Source: Microbacterium sp. 70-16 | GTDB lineage: Bacteria; Actinomycetota; Actinomycetes; Actinomycetales; Microbacteriaceae | Direction of reading: 5' to 3' | NCBI RefSeq assembly: GCF_001898315.1 | Contig: NZ_MKTQ01000026.1 | Coordinates: 62,001-126,000 of the forward strand | Length of the DNA stretch: 64,000 nt | In this document: positions 9,504 to 22,987 of the stretch, piece by piece | How the letters are laid out: every line of letters starts with the position of its first letter | How positions within the stretch are numbered: the first letter of the stretch is position 1 | Program-made: the position numbers and the translations under genes | The notes under the pieces: model-generated | The model's database searches: none | What the model was told of the DNA's origin: nothing | Seen by the model: only the letters and a program-made list of their open reading frames with translations

Positions 9504-11848
9504 GCGTCGCTCCCCGTGGCCCCCGTGGCATCGGCGGACGCGGCCGCATCGACCGCACGCGCGGCGCGGCGGCTCGCGGCGGCACGACGCAGCGAGCGCA
9601 GGCTCAGCCGCGCACGCATCCGCTGCCACAGCGTCGTGGACCCTCTCATCCCCCCGACGATATCGTCCACTTCGCGCCAGAACGCCTCGACGTCTTCTGC
9701 CGACGGGTCGTCCGGGCCGTACACCTCGACATCGGCGCGCGTCGCGAGCGTCGCGATGCGCGGCTGGTCGAAGGCCGCGCCGACGACCGCGGCGCTCTCG
9801 GCGCGGGTCGCCCCGGCGACGACGGGAGCGCGCAGATCGACGGCCGAGTCGACGAGCTCGTCCCAGCCGCCCGAGATGCGGTCGGCGGTGCGCGCGGCCC
9901 CGCGGCGACGCGCGCGCCGCGCACCCTTGACGATGCCCATGACGATGAACGGAGCCGCCAGCAGTGCGATGACGCCCACGCCGATGCCACCGTACAGCAG
10001 CACGGGGCCGAGCCAGTCGACGCCGCTCTGCTGCTCTTCGTCTTGCTGGCGGTCTTCCGCGATCGCGGCGGGCAGGTCTGCCGGCTCTTGCGCGGGAGGC
10101 GGCGGCTGCAGCACCTGCGGCTTCGGGTTGGCCTGTGGCTTGGTGGTCTGGTCGTTGGGCTGGTTGTCTTCGTCGGGCGTGGGGTCGAACGGCACCCAGC
10201 CGTAGCCAGCGAAGGCGATCTCGACCCACGCGTGCAGGTTGTCGCCCGTCGCCGTGAACACGGTGTCGGTGTTGTCGTCCTTGCCGGGGTACCAGCCCAT
10301 CACGACGCGGGCAGGCATGCCGAGCTGCGTGGCCATCAGCGCCATCGCGACGGCGTACTGCTCGTCGTCGCCGATCATCTGATCGCCCCCGAACAGCGCG
10401 GTGATGCGGTTCGCGCCGTGACCCGACAGCGACGTCACGTCGTCAGCGAGCCCGTGGCTGAAGAACCCGTCGCTGTGCAGCCAGCTCTCCAGGGCGCGCG
10501 CACGTTCGATGGGCGTCTCGGCGTCGGCCGTGGCCTTGGATGCCAGATCGGCGATCTTCTCGGGGATGCCGGACTGCTTGGGCATCGTGATCGTCGCGAA
10601 CGGCACCTCGGCGAGCGCCGCATCGCTGGGCAGTGTCGGGATGACGGTCTGCAGCGTGTAGGCGTCGCCGGTGGCCAGGCCCGACGGCACGACGGCGGTG
10701 CCGGTCGCGTCGTTGAAGTGGGCGGAGCGCGCGAGGTCGGTCGCACGGTCGCCCTCGAAGGTGAAGTCTCGCGGCGCACCGACGTCGGGCACCCACACCC
10801 CGGTGAGGTCGGTGATGTCGAAGCGCAGGGTCGCGGCGGTGCCCGTGGCATCCGGCGACATGTTCGACCGGATGGGCGTGAATGCGCTCGAGGAGCCCGC
10901 GCCGTCATCGGCCACGTCGTACACGATGCCGTTGTAGGCGTCCATCGTCGCGAGGCGCACGCGCGCGTCTTCGGGCAGGCCCGACACCGTGAACAACGTC
11001 GCGTCCGCGTCGTCACGGACGTAGCCGCGGAACGACTGCAGCGGGCTCGGATACTGCGTGATGTCGAACGGCGGGATGACGAAGTCGCGCAGGATGAAGC
11101 GCGGGGTCGCGGGGGCGGCGAACGCCGCCGTCGCCACGCCCGTGCCGGCCGCGATGGCGAGCACGGCGCCCGCGGCGACGAGCCGCCGGCGGCGCGAGCT
11201 GCGCACGGAAGTGGCATCCGACACCCCCGCCGACTCGACGCGCACGGCGGCGCGGTCGCCGTCCCACGCGTGGCGCAGTGCCAGCCAGATGACGGCGACG
11301 ACGGCGAACGCGACGCCTTCGATCAGCGGGGCGGTGGGCTGGGCGACGCCGAGGAGGATGCTCGTGACGAGCACGGCGAGCGCAGGCAGCAGCGCCCACG
11401 CGGCGGGGCGCGCGCGCAGCGCGAGCGAACCGGTGAGCACGCCGCCTGCGAGCGTCAGGATGAACGGCACGACGAGGTGACCGTCGCCCGCCGCGACCGG
11501 CGGCACGGTCGTCAGCAGCTGCTTCCACGACGTGATCGCGCCGAGGGCGAGCTCGCGCAGCGTCTCGAGCGTCGGCACGACGCCGAACAGCGCCGTGTGG
11601 GGCAGAGCGAGCGCGCCGCCGAAGACGAAGTACGCGCCGATCGTGGCACCGGCAAGGCTCAGGATGCCCCACCGCCAGCGCATGCCGACCCACGCCAGCG
11701 CGAGCCCGAGCGCGAGCCCCCCGAAGCCCGCGACGAGATACTGCGGGCCGTCGAAGGTCGTCGCGAACCCGATGATCGCGACGGTCAGCAGCAGTGCTGC
11801 GGCGATCAGGTCGAGCACGATGATGCGAACCGGGCGTGCGGCGGTCAT
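9500..11848 (-). CDS. Transglutaminase-like membrane protein (TgpA/DUF3488 type), catalytic Cys replaced
   Basis: 782 residues; the ATG overlaps the DUF58 stop. An N-terminal bundle of hydrophobic helices fills about residues 1-220, an extracytoplasmic region with a transglutaminase-core-like domain follows (about 440-560), then one more membrane helix and a cytoplasmic tail. The second and third triad positions look intact (NLHAWVEI near 541; FDPTP). The cysteine loop, usually G-x-C-E-x-Y/F-A, reads GDDEQYA, with Asp495 (bases 10364-10366) in the nucleophile position. A normal thiol transglutaminase or protease reaction is therefore unlikely. The MoxR-DUF58-TgpA order is a widespread trio in bacteria; here it sits in a kinase/FHA/FN3 operon. 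Confidence 0.9.
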   Translation of the reverse strand: MTAARPVRIIVLDLIAAALLLTVAIIGFATTFDGPQYLVAGFGGLALGLALAWVGMRWRWGILSLAGATIGAYFVFGGALALPHTALFGVVPTLETLRELALGAITSWKQLLTTVPPVAAGDGHLVVPFILTLAGGVLTGSLALRARPAAWALLPALAVLVTSILLGVAQPTAPLIEGVAFAVVAVIWLALRHAWDGDRAAVRVESAGVSDATSVRSSRRRRLVAAGAVLAIAAGTGVATAAFAAPATPRFILRDFVIPPFDITQYPSPLQSFRGYVRDDADATLFTVSGLPEDARVRLATMDAYNGIVYDVADDGAGSSSAFTPIRSNMSPDATGTAATLRFDITDLTGVWVPDVGAPRDFTFEGDRATDLARSAHFNDATGTAVVPSGLATGDAYTLQTVIPTLPSDAALAEVPFATITMPKQSGIPEKIADLASKATADAETPIERARALESWLHSDGFFSHGLADDVTSLSGHGANRITALFGGDQMIGDDEQYAVAMALMATQLGMPARVVMGWYPGKDDNTDTVFTATGDNLHAWVEIAFAGYGWVPFDPTPDEDNQPNDQTTKPQANPKPQVLQPPPPAQEPADLPAAIAEDRQQDEEQQSGVDWLGPVLLYGGIGVGVIALLAAPFIVMGIVKGARRARRRGAARTADRISGGWDELVDSAVDLRAPVVAGATRAESAAVVGAAFDQPRIATLATRADVEVYGPDDPSAEDVEAFWREVDDIVGGMRGSTTLWQRMRARLSLRSLRRAAASRRAARAVDAAASADATGATGSDA

Positions 11849-13217
11849 GACAGCACCTTCCGCACGGCCGTGGGCAGCTGGTCGAGCGTGCCGACGGTGA
11901 TGACGTCGGCCTCGGCGATGCGCTTGAGCTCGGGCGAATCGACGCGCGAGTCCGCGACGACGGCGAGCGCGCGCACGCCGTAGGGCAGGCGCGAGCATGC
12001 GAGGCGCAGGTCGGAGGCATCCGTCTTCGACCCCGTCACGAGCACGACGACGGCAGCTTGCGGCGCGTGCGCGGCGATCGCACCGGCGAGCGCGACGATG
12101 CCACCCTGGCGGGGGCGCGAGTGGCCGAGCAGCGACAGCTCGTCGAGCAGGCGGCGCGGCGTGGGCGAGCGCAGCGGGCCGTCCTGCGTGCGCGCCTCGA
12201 GCACGCGCGAGTCGCGCAGCGCGCGCATCCCGACCGAACCGGCGGTCGAGATCGCGAGCTCGAACTCTTCGGGGTCGCGGTACTCGTCGGGGTGCGTCGA
12301 CAGCCCCACGACGAAGTGCGAGCGCCGCGTCTCTTCGTACTGGCGCACCATGACCTCGCCCGCGCGGGCGGTCGACTTCCAGTGCACGTGGCGCAGGTCG
12401 TCACCCGGCTGGTACTCGCGCAGCGCGTGGAACGACACGTCGTCGCGCGCCAGGTGCTGCACCGGCAGTCCCTCGAGGTCGCGCAGATGACCGAGCGAGA
12501 GCCCATCGAGCGCCGTCGTGCGCGGGTGGACGAACAGGTCGACGGCCTGACGGCGATCGTGCGTGCGCTCGAACAGACCGATCGGGTCGCCGCGGCGCAC
12601 GCTCACGGGGCCGACCTCGAGCACACCGCGCGCGGTCGTCGGGATCGCGAAGACCTCTTCGTGCTCGGCGCCGGGGTGCAGGCGCGGCACCTGGAACACG
12701 CCGCGACCATGACCGACCGGTAGCACGACTTCGGCGGGCAGGATCGTGCGGGCCGTGCGGTTGGCGAGGGTCAGGCCACCGACCGCGCGCTCACCGACCA
12801 CAACACGCGTGCGTGTGAGGTCGAGGTGGATCTCGTAGGTCGTGCGCCCGAACAGGAAGGCGATGCTGACCAGCAGCACGACCGTCACGACGACGGCGGC
12901 AATCAGCATCTCCTGCCAGCCGAACGCGAGGGCGAGCCACCACAGCACGACGGCGCCGGCGATCAGCACCCAGCCCAGCGGGCGGATGACCTCGGCGATC
13001 GTGCGCAGCACGCGCGCTGTCACGTGCCGCGCCGTTTCGAACCGCTCGCGCCACACCTCGGCTCGCGTCGCCGCGCGCGGCGCGGCGAGGGTCATGTCGT
13101 CCGCGGCCTCAGAGGCGTCGCCCGGCTGCGGCAACAGGGCGTCGGATGCCGCGTCGGACGCACCATCGCCCCGACGCGCGCGGCGCGACGGGGTGACGGT
13201 CTCCGACGTGACGGCCA

Positions 13218-13218
<1 letters not shown>
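11845..13218 (-). CDS. DUF58 domain membrane protein
   Basis: 457 residues, ATG overlapping the MoxR stop. Two close membrane helices lie near residues 75-125, then a beta-rich domain and the DUF58 core with its hallmark REYQPGDDLRHVHWK near residue 270, followed by a region resembling a von Willebrand A fold (VVLVTGSKTDASDLRL). DUF58 proteins are encoded beside MoxR ATPases and transglutaminase-like proteins in many phyla; the pair is thought to be a chaperone-client or metal-site assembly module. Nothing looks truncated. Its product would sit in the membrane with the DUF58/VWA part in the cytoplasm, reachable by MoxR. Confidence 0.93.
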
Positions 13219-14189
<971 letters not shown>

Positions 14190-14236
14190 CGGTTCGTTCC
14201 TTGTCTCTCGTGGATGTCTCGTGTGCGCGGCGCGGC

Positions 14237-17200
14237 TCAATTGCGCGGCCACCACTGCTTCTCGGTGTCGACCGACCCGCCCCAGCCGATGATGTCGACC
14301 CAGACGTTGTACCCCTCGGCGCCGCTCCAGCAGTACAGCTGAACGGAGCCGTTGGCCGGCAGGTTGAACGAGTACCGCGTGCCGAACTTGCCCGCCGATC
14401 CGCCGCCGTCGTTCCAGCAGTCGATCTGGTAGTTGCCCGCCGGGAAGTTCTGCGTGTTCACGACGTATCGGTAGCAGCCGAAATCACAGCCGACGTTCTC
14501 GAAGTCACCGCGGCTGACCCACACGCGTGGCGGCGGTGGCGCCGCCGAGGTCGCCGAGGCGGATGCCGTCGTCGTCTGCCCCGCGGCGCTCGTACGCACC
14601 GACAGGGTGCGCGTCGTGCTGTACCCGACGCTGTAACTCTCGGTGCCGTTCGCCGCGACCGTACGCCAACCGCGACCGTCGCCCGTGTTGATCTCGGTGG
14701 TGATGTCGCGACCGTTCCGGGCCGGAGACGCCCACGTCATGCTGATCGTCGTGCCGCTCGCGCTCGCCTGTGCGGTCGGGTTGCCGATCGACCCGTACGG
14801 GGCGACGGCGTTCGACGTGTTCGAGGCGTCACTGGCGAACTGCGATCCGCCGACGGTCGAGACGGCACGCACGCGCACCGAGTAGCTGCCGTTGTTGTTC
14901 GTCTGACCGCCGCCGATCGTGCCCGACCCGCCCGTGCCGCCCGCGGCCCACGAGCCGTTCCACGCGCCCTCGTTGACCGAGTACTCGTAGCGGATCTCAC
15001 CGGATGCCGCGCCGTTGGCGGCCCCGGCCGTCCACGTCACGCCGACCTGGTTGTCGCCTGCCGTCGCCGCGACGGCGGTCGGGGCGTTCGGGGCGGTGAC
15101 ACCGCGGCGCGGGGCCGAGGTCGCACTGTAGTCACCCCAGCCCGCCTTGTTCGAGGCGCGCACGTCGAAGGTGTAGTCCGTCGTCGACGTGTCCACGACA
15201 ACGGCCTGACTGGTCTGCCCCGCGGGCACGCTGACGGTCTTCACGATCGTCGAGCCCTGCTTGACGCGCAGCTGGTAGCCCGCGATCGCGTCGCCGTTGT
15301 TCGCCGGCGCGTTCCAGTTGACCTGGATCTGCGCCTGTGCGCCGACCGGGCTCAGCAGCGTCGTCGTGGGCGCATCGGCGGCCGACGGCGGGGCTGCCGG
15401 CACCATCGTGGCCGACCACGGGCTGTACTCGCTCGGTTCGGGGGCGCGGTTGTGGGCACGCACGCGCACGCGATACGCGGTGCCGTTCTCGAGCCCGTCC
15501 CACACGATGCTCGTGCCGGTCACGCCCGTCTTCTCCACGATGCCGGACGGCGGCGCCGGCGAGATCTCCAGCGTGTAGCTCTCGACCGGCGAGCCCTCCG
15601 TGCGCGGTGCCGTCCACGACACGCTCAGGCTGCGGTCACCGAACACGAGCGTCGGCGGTGCCGGAGTGTCGGGGCGCACGTCGGGGCGCGCCGTCTCAGA
15701 CGGCACCGACGGGTCGGAGACCCCCACCTTGTTGGTCGCCGTCACGACGAAGGTGTACTCGACGTTGTTGGTCAGCCCATCGAGCGTGCACGTCGTCGAC
15801 GCGCACTCCTTCGTGTAGAAGCTCGTCGTCGAGGTCACGGTGTACCCCGTGATGGGCGAGCCGTTGTCGATCGGTGGCGTCCACGAGAGAACAACGGTGC
15901 GGCTCTGCACGCTCGAGACGACGGGCTTGCCCGGGGCATCCGGGCGACCCTGCACCGTGATGCGGATGCGGCCCTCGGCGGCGCGATCGATGTCGTCGGT
16001 GGCATCCATGATCGTGTAGCGCACCACGACGACACCGACATAGGCCTCATCACTCGTGACCTCGACTCGGTCACCCTTGACGGCGACGGTCGCCCGACCG
16101 CTCTCGAGCACCGCGCCGGTGACCTTCAGCGGTGTGTCGGGGAACGGGTTGACGTCGTTGGCGAGCACCTCGACCGATTCCGTCGAGCCCTGATCGGACT
16201 GCTCGATGACGTCGTCGTTGGCGCTCGCCCGCTCACGGGTCGAGGCGCTCACGAGCACCGAGATGGTGGCCTCGGCGGGCTCGGCCTCACCGTCGGAAGC
16301 AGTCACCGTGAGCAGCGCCCTCGTGCCCTTCGCGGTGTTCGTGGCGGCCGACACGCTCAGCGTCGTGCCCGCCACCGCCGCGGTCAGCCCGTCCGGCGTG
16401 CTGCCCTTGAGCTCGAAGGTGAGGTTGCCCTGGTCTTCGGGGTCGGGGTCGGTCGCCAGCGCCGCGAGGTCGAGCGTCGTGGCATCCTCACCCGGAGCGA
16501 CGTTCATCTCGGCGCCGACCATCGTCGGCGGCTGGTTGTCGGGTGGCAGCACCGTGATCGGGATCGTCAGCACGGCCTTGCGACCCTCGGGGTCGTCGGG
16601 GCCGGTGCCGTCGGTGACCTCGAAGGTGAGCGCGTCGGTGCCGAAGTAGCGGTCAGCCGACGTGTAGACGAGCGTGTGCTGATCCTTGATGAGGCCGGCA
16701 CCGTTGCCATGCGCGACCTGGACCTTCGCGGCCTCGGTGATCACGACGTCCTTGCCGCCCGCGGCGCGCACGTAGTCCTTCAGCGGCAGCTCGATCGTCT
16801 CGCCACTCTTCACCTCAACGGGAACCGTCGAGATGAGGCTCGGCGGCAGCGTCACCAGTGCCGGCACGCGGATGAAGGCGGATGCCTGGAGTCCGTCGGC
16901 GTCGGTGACGGTATACGTGATCAGCTGCGCGGCGTCGCCGATCGTGACCTTGACCTTGCCGTCGCGCGTCAGTTGCGCGGTCTCGCCGCCCGTGCCGAGC
17001 GTGACGGTGAGCGCGCTCTTGGTGCCGTCGGGGTCGTCGTCGTTCTCGCGCACGTCGACGAGGGCGGTGCCGTCGTCGCCGACGTCCTCCGCCAGCACCC
17101 GGTCGTCGCGCGCGATCGGCGCTTCGAGCGGCACGTTCTCGTCGACCGTGATCTGCACGCTCGTGGACGCGCGCAGCCCGCGCACGTCGGTGATCGCGTA

Positions 17201-20200
17201 CTGCACCGACGTGTTGAGTTCGCGGTCGGGCGCCGTGATGAGCAGGTACTTGCCGCTCGTGCGCGCCTTGAGCCCCTCGACGTCGCTGGGGACGGTGAGG
17301 GTGTCATCGGGCGCGAACCCGAACTCGTCGCCGTCGGGGTCGGAGTCATTCTGCAGCACCGGCACGGCGACCTCGCGGCCGGGGCGCATGACGACCGTGT
17401 CGCGCACGGCGTAGGGAGCCTGGTTGGTCGAGGCGGCCGGCGCGATGCCGATCACTACGGGCGCAGTGCCCTCCGCACCGAGCCGGTCGCGCACGCGGTA
17501 GGTGAAGGTGTCGACCCCGACCGAGTCCTCGAACGCCTGGTAGGTGAACGACCCGGTGCCGGTCTCGACGATGCGGCCCTTCGTCGGGGCATCCGCGATG
17601 CCGACGAGTTCGACAGAATCGCCGTCGTCGTCGATGCCGTCCAGCGGCACCGGGATCTCGACCTTTGCGCCGCTCAGCGTGCGCGCCGTGAGGTCGCGTG
17701 GCCGGGGTGCGGAGTTCGCCTCGTCGTTGCGCGGCAGGATCTGGATCGTGATGTACCCGGCGTCGCGCTGGCCCGTCGAATCGACGACCTCGTACGTCGC
17801 GTAGACCGTCTTCGGCTCGTCGCCGGCGCGGAAGCGCACCGTTTCCTCTGAGACGAAGGCCTCGCCGTCGGCGGGATCGATGAGCGGCTCGACGAGCTCG
17901 GGAGCGACGTGGATCGTGTCGCCGTTCGGGTGGTAGTCATTGTCGAGCACCGGGATCGTGACGGTGTCGCCGACGCGCACGACGACCTGGTCGTCTTCGG
18001 CGACCGGCGGGCGCAGGCGCGAGGGCGCCGGCACGGGGATCACGACGATCTCACCGTCGGCCGAGCGCGATCCGTTCGAGATCGTGTAGCCGATGCGCAC
18101 CTGCTGGTCGACCGACGCGAGGTCGCTGACCCGGATGGTCTCGTGGCCGAGCACGGCTGCGGCGATGCCCGACCCGGCATCCACCGTCACCGACTGCACG
18201 ACGAGGACGCCACCTGACGGGTCGGTGTCGTTCGAGAGCACGTTGACGAGCACGTCGCCACCGGCGGGCAGCAGCGCGACGTCGCGGACGGCGATGGGAG
18301 GCAGGTCGGTGTTGGACTCGGGCAGGACGTCGACGCGTACGAGGCCCGGGACGGAGTTCGGGCCGGCGGCCACGAGGTACTGCACGTAGTAGGTGTCGGC
18401 GGTCGACGACGAGAACGAGAAGGTGCCGGCCGCGACGTCGGGGACGATCGTGGCGCCGTCCACGTCATCGACGCGGGTCAGGCGCAACTGCTCGCTGCCC
18501 GAACTGGTGTCGTTGGTCAGCGGCGCCACCGTGATCGGGCGGCCGACGCGCGTGACGACGTGGTCGGCGTTCGTGATCGGTGTCGTCGTGCCGAGCGGGC
18601 GGATGTCGTAGCGCGCGATACCCGCGCCCTCTGCCGTGCCGTCGGAGACGACGATCGGCACATCCTTGCGGCCCTGCACGCCGCCGATCGCACGGTAGGT
18701 GATGCGCCCATCCGAAGTGAAGTCAGCCTCATCGCCGCCGTCAGGCGCGACGTCGAGCAAGAAGATGTCATCGCCGTCGGGGTCGATCCAGTCGGGCAGC
18801 ACGTTGTACGAGGCCGTCCCGCCGGACTCGACCGTGATGGGCGTCGTGCGCTTCTGCACCGGCGGAGAGTTGACGTCGAGCGGGTGCACCGTGAGGGTGA
18901 CGGATGCCGTGGCCTCGCCCCCGCGCCCGTCTTCGACGGTGTAGCGGAACGTCGTCGTCCCCGTCGCGTCGTCGGGCGTCGTGATCTGCAGCGCCGCACC
19001 GTTGTAGATCGGCTCGATCGTGCCGAAGCCGGGCTCTTGCGACACCGAGGCGACGAGGACGTCGCCGTCGGCATCGGTGTCGTTGTCGAGCACCGGCAGC
19101 ACCGTCGTGCGGCCGGGACGGATGCCGTACTCGTCATCCTGTGCGACGGGCGGCGTGTTCTGGTCGGTGCGCTCGGGCAGGCTCGTCACCACCGTCTCTT
19201 CGGTGGTCTCTTCCTGCTCGTCGCCCTCGCCTTCGGGCGGCGTGATGTCCTGCCAGTTGTCGACGCGCTGCAACGAATCGGATGCCATCCAGGCGGCGCC
19301 GCCGAACACGTCGTTGAGCACGACGACATCGCGGTTCGTGCGGAACCGCAGCTGGCTCGTCGGCTCGATGCCGCCGACGTCCTCTACGAGGTCGTCGGCC
19401 GTGCCCGGGCAATCGCGCACGAAGCGGCCCGACCCCGACCACGCGCCGTAGGCGCAGCCGGCGACGTAGACGGGCTGTGCGGGGTCGCCCGCGCTCTCGG
19501 CCGAGATCGTGACCGTCTCGCCTCCGCCGAGCGGCACGCGCACCAGGTCGGTGGGGGTCGCGAGGGTGACCGCGTCGGCAGTGCCGGAGGGCTGCTGCAA
19601 CACGGCATCCGCCGGCACTTGGGTCTTCGACCCGTCGCCGCCGTAGAGCGTCGCGGTGTCTTCGTCGAGGACGAATGCGGTCGTGCCGACGACCGTGATC
19701 GACAGCGTGTGGTCCTTCGCGATGCCGTCGAGCCCGCGCGAGGACTTCTCGACCGTGGTGCCGTCGTCGCCCGGACCGTACGAGCGCAGCACGGCTTCTT
19801 CGGCCGAGACGGCATAGACCGTGCCGTCGACGCCGACGGCGACCTTCGCGTTCTTGCCCTCGTCGGCGACGGGTTCCGACCCCTCGGCGCCAATGCCGCT
19901 GACGGCGGTGAAGGGGCTGGTCCACAGCGTGCCGGACGGCTCGAGTACCGCGACGGTGGATGCCCCCATCGCCACCGTCGAACCCGGTGCGAGATCGGCC
20001 GAGTCAGAGAGCATGACCCGCGCCGGGTCGACGGCCGAGATCGACGCGTCGGCGGTGTCGACGACGATGATGCGCGAGCCGCTCTGCAGGATGTCGTACG
20101 TCGCCGAGGCGGTGCGCAGGCCGCCGTCGAGCACCCGCGACTCGTGGTTGAAGTGTCCGACGAGCAGGCTGGACTGCTTCGTGACCCAGACGCCGCCGTC

Positions 20201-20335
20201 GTGCAGATCGACCTCGGTCGTCGGCTTGCCCTCGTAGGAGAGGGCGAAGAAGCCCACCGTGAGGGCGGCGACGGTGACGATGGCCGTCGAGATCAGCGCT
20301 TTCGGGCGCGATCGAAGCCACGCGAACGACTTCAT
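14237..20335 (-). CDS. Giant surface protein: propeller-like N-domain, tandem Ig/cadherin-like repeats, FN3 array, Cys-rich C-terminal domain
   Basis: 2032 residues. A single N-terminal membrane helix (about 12-33) has a positive residue cluster before it, so the bulk is outside the cell. Residues about 40-380 have beta-propeller-like repeats. About 390-1450 hold tandem Ig/cadherin-like units with recurrent Asp-rich loops (DNDTDADGD, SNDTDPSGG, DNDYHPNGD, QNDSDPDGD, ENDDDPDG), probably Ca2+-binding. About 1460-1925 hold roughly five FN3 domains (PGKPVVSS, WTPPIDNGSPITGYTV). A final domain near 1945-2032 has four cysteines (CDFGC, IDCWND, LYCWSG). A purine-rich GGGGGGAG lies about 13 bases before the ATG. 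First gene of the operon; counterpart of fn3 in bifidobacterial PFNA clusters. A role in envelope architecture or adhesion is inferred. Confidence 0.93.
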   Translation of the reverse strand: MKSFAWLRSRPKALISTAIVTVAALTVGFFALSYEGKPTTEVDLHDGGVWVTKQSSLLVGHFNHESRVLDGGLRTASATYDILQSGSRIIVVDTADASISAVDPARVMLSDSADLAPGSTVAMGASTVAVLEPSGTLWTSPFTAVSGIGAEGSEPVADEGKNAKVAVGVDGTVYAVSAEEAVLRSYGPGDDGTTVEKSSRGLDGIAKDHTLSITVVGTTAFVLDEDTATLYGGDGSKTQVPADAVLQQPSGTADAVTLATPTDLVRVPLGGGETVTISAESAGDPAQPVYVAGCAYGAWSGSGRFVRDCPGTADDLVEDVGGIEPTSQLRFRTNRDVVVLNDVFGGAAWMASDSLQRVDNWQDITPPEGEGDEQEETTEETVVTSLPERTDQNTPPVAQDDEYGIRPGRTTVLPVLDNDTDADGDVLVASVSQEPGFGTIEPIYNGAALQITTPDDATGTTTFRYTVEDGRGGEATASVTLTVHPLDVNSPPVQKRTTPITVESGGTASYNVLPDWIDPDGDDIFLLDVAPDGGDEADFTSDGRITYRAIGGVQGRKDVPIVVSDGTAEGAGIARYDIRPLGTTTPITNADHVVTRVGRPITVAPLTNDTSSGSEQLRLTRVDDVDGATIVPDVAAGTFSFSSSTADTYYVQYLVAAGPNSVPGLVRVDVLPESNTDLPPIAVRDVALLPAGGDVLVNVLSNDTDPSGGVLVVQSVTVDAGSGIAAAVLGHETIRVSDLASVDQQVRIGYTISNGSRSADGEIVVIPVPAPSRLRPPVAEDDQVVVRVGDTVTIPVLDNDYHPNGDTIHVAPELVEPLIDPADGEAFVSEETVRFRAGDEPKTVYATYEVVDSTGQRDAGYITIQILPRNDEANSAPRPRDLTARTLSGAKVEIPVPLDGIDDDGDSVELVGIADAPTKGRIVETGTGSFTYQAFEDSVGVDTFTYRVRDRLGAEGTAPVVIGIAPAASTNQAPYAVRDTVVMRPGREVAVPVLQNDSDPDGDEFGFAPDDTLTVPSDVEGLKARTSGKYLLITAPDRELNTSVQYAITDVRGLRASTSVQITVDENVPLEAPIARDDRVLAEDVGDDGTALVDVRENDDDPDGTKSALTVTLGTGGETAQLTRDGKVKVTIGDAAQLITYTVTDADGLQASAFIRVPALVTLPPSLISTVPVEVKSGETIELPLKDYVRAAGGKDVVITEAAKVQVAHGNGAGLIKDQHTLVYTSADRYFGTDALTFEVTDGTGPDDPEGRKAVLTIPITVLPPDNQPPTMVGAEMNVAPGEDATTLDLAALATDPDPEDQGNLTFELKGSTPDGLTAAVAGTTLSVSAATNTAKGTRALLTVTASDGEAEPAEATISVLVSASTRERASANDDVIEQSDQGSTESVEVLANDVNPFPDTPLKVTGAVLESGRATVAVKGDRVEVTSDEAYVGVVVVRYTIMDATDDIDRAAEGRIRITVQGRPDAPGKPVVSSVQSRTVVLSWTPPIDNGSPITGYTVTSTTSFYTKECASTTCTLDGLTNNVEYTFVVTATNKVGVSDPSVPSETARPDVRPDTPAPPTLVFGDRSLSVSWTAPRTEGSPVESYTLEISPAPPSGIVEKTGVTGTSIVWDGLENGTAYRVRVRAHNRAPEPSEYSPWSATMVPAAPPSAADAPTTTLLSPVGAQAQIQVNWNAPANNGDAIAGYQLRVKQGSTIVKTVSVPAGQTSQAVVVDTSTTDYTFDVRASNKAGWGDYSATSAPRRGVTAPNAPTAVAATAGDNQVGVTWTAGAANGAASGEIRYEYSVNEGAWNGSWAAGGTGGSGTIGGGQTNNNGSYSVRVRAVSTVGGSQFASDASNTSNAVAPYGSIGNPTAQASASGTTISMTWASPARNGRDITTEINTGDGRGWRTVAANGTESYSVGYSTTRTLSVRTSAAGQTTTASASATSAAPPPPRVWVSRGDFENVGCDFGCYRYVVNTQNFPAGNYQIDCWNDGGGSAGKFGTRYSFNLPANGSVQLYCWSGAEGYNVWVDIIGWGGSVDTEKQWWPRN

Positions 20336-20425
20336 GTCGGCTCGGCTCCCCCCGGGCTCGGTTTTCGTTGCGTGGCGTCGGGACCTGGTGCTGAAGCAGG
20401 CCGCACACGGCGTGTGGACTCAGAC

Positions 20426-20431
20426 AGCCTA
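20426..20431 (-). promoter_or_regulatory. Candidate -10 box of the giant-surface-protein/MoxR/kinase operon
   Basis: On the minus strand the hexamer TAGGCT lies 91 bases before the ATG at 20335. It is the same hexamer used before purM and purD. No convincing -35 is visible. It would give a leader of about 80-85 nt. The rest of the 303-bp gap (20336-20638) holds only the palindrome at 20541-20622 and GC-rich sequence. Confidence 0.4.
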
Positions 20432-20540
20432 CGACACGGCCACTCGCGGCGAGAACCCTCGACGAGGGGGAGGACTGCCCATGCCTGTGCTGGGGGTGGG
20501 CTGCGGGTGGGGCTGCCGGGCGGGTGCGCGGGGCGGGTGC

Positions 20541-20622
20541 GCGAACTGCAAGGCCGCGGGGCCGGCACGCCGTCGATCGGCGGCTCAGCGCGGCGTGTCG
20601 CGCACGATCCCTTGCAGTCGCG
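20541..20622. repeat. Intergenic palindrome, copy 1 flanking the UvrA-like gene
   Basis: Outer arms ACTGCAAGG (20545-20553) and CCTTGCAGT (20610-20618); an inner stem is formed by GCACGCCG and CGGCGTG. A closely similar copy lies at 23012-23089, on the other side of the UvrA-like gene and in the same orientation. No coding potential. Confidence 0.75.
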
Positions 20623-20638
20623 AATCAGCGGGCGCGGT

Positions 20639-22984
<2,346 letters not shown>

Positions 22985-22987
22985 TGA

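Noticed and set aside
8238..10229. Longer starts that would extend several genes upstream (here the RDD-FHA gene; also at 9500, 11845, 26011, 42390, 44855)
   Set aside because: The extra residues are shadow sequence of the neighbouring gene or cross palindromes and operators; ATGA/GTGA overlaps or ribosome-binding sites mark the true starts.
14201..17851. Very long open frames opposite the giant surface protein (also 18560-22987 and 395-2506)
   Set aside because: They are Arg/Gly/His/Asp-rich shadow readings typical of the antisense strand of GC-rich genes, without domains or ribosome-binding sites; the opposite strand has clear families throughout.
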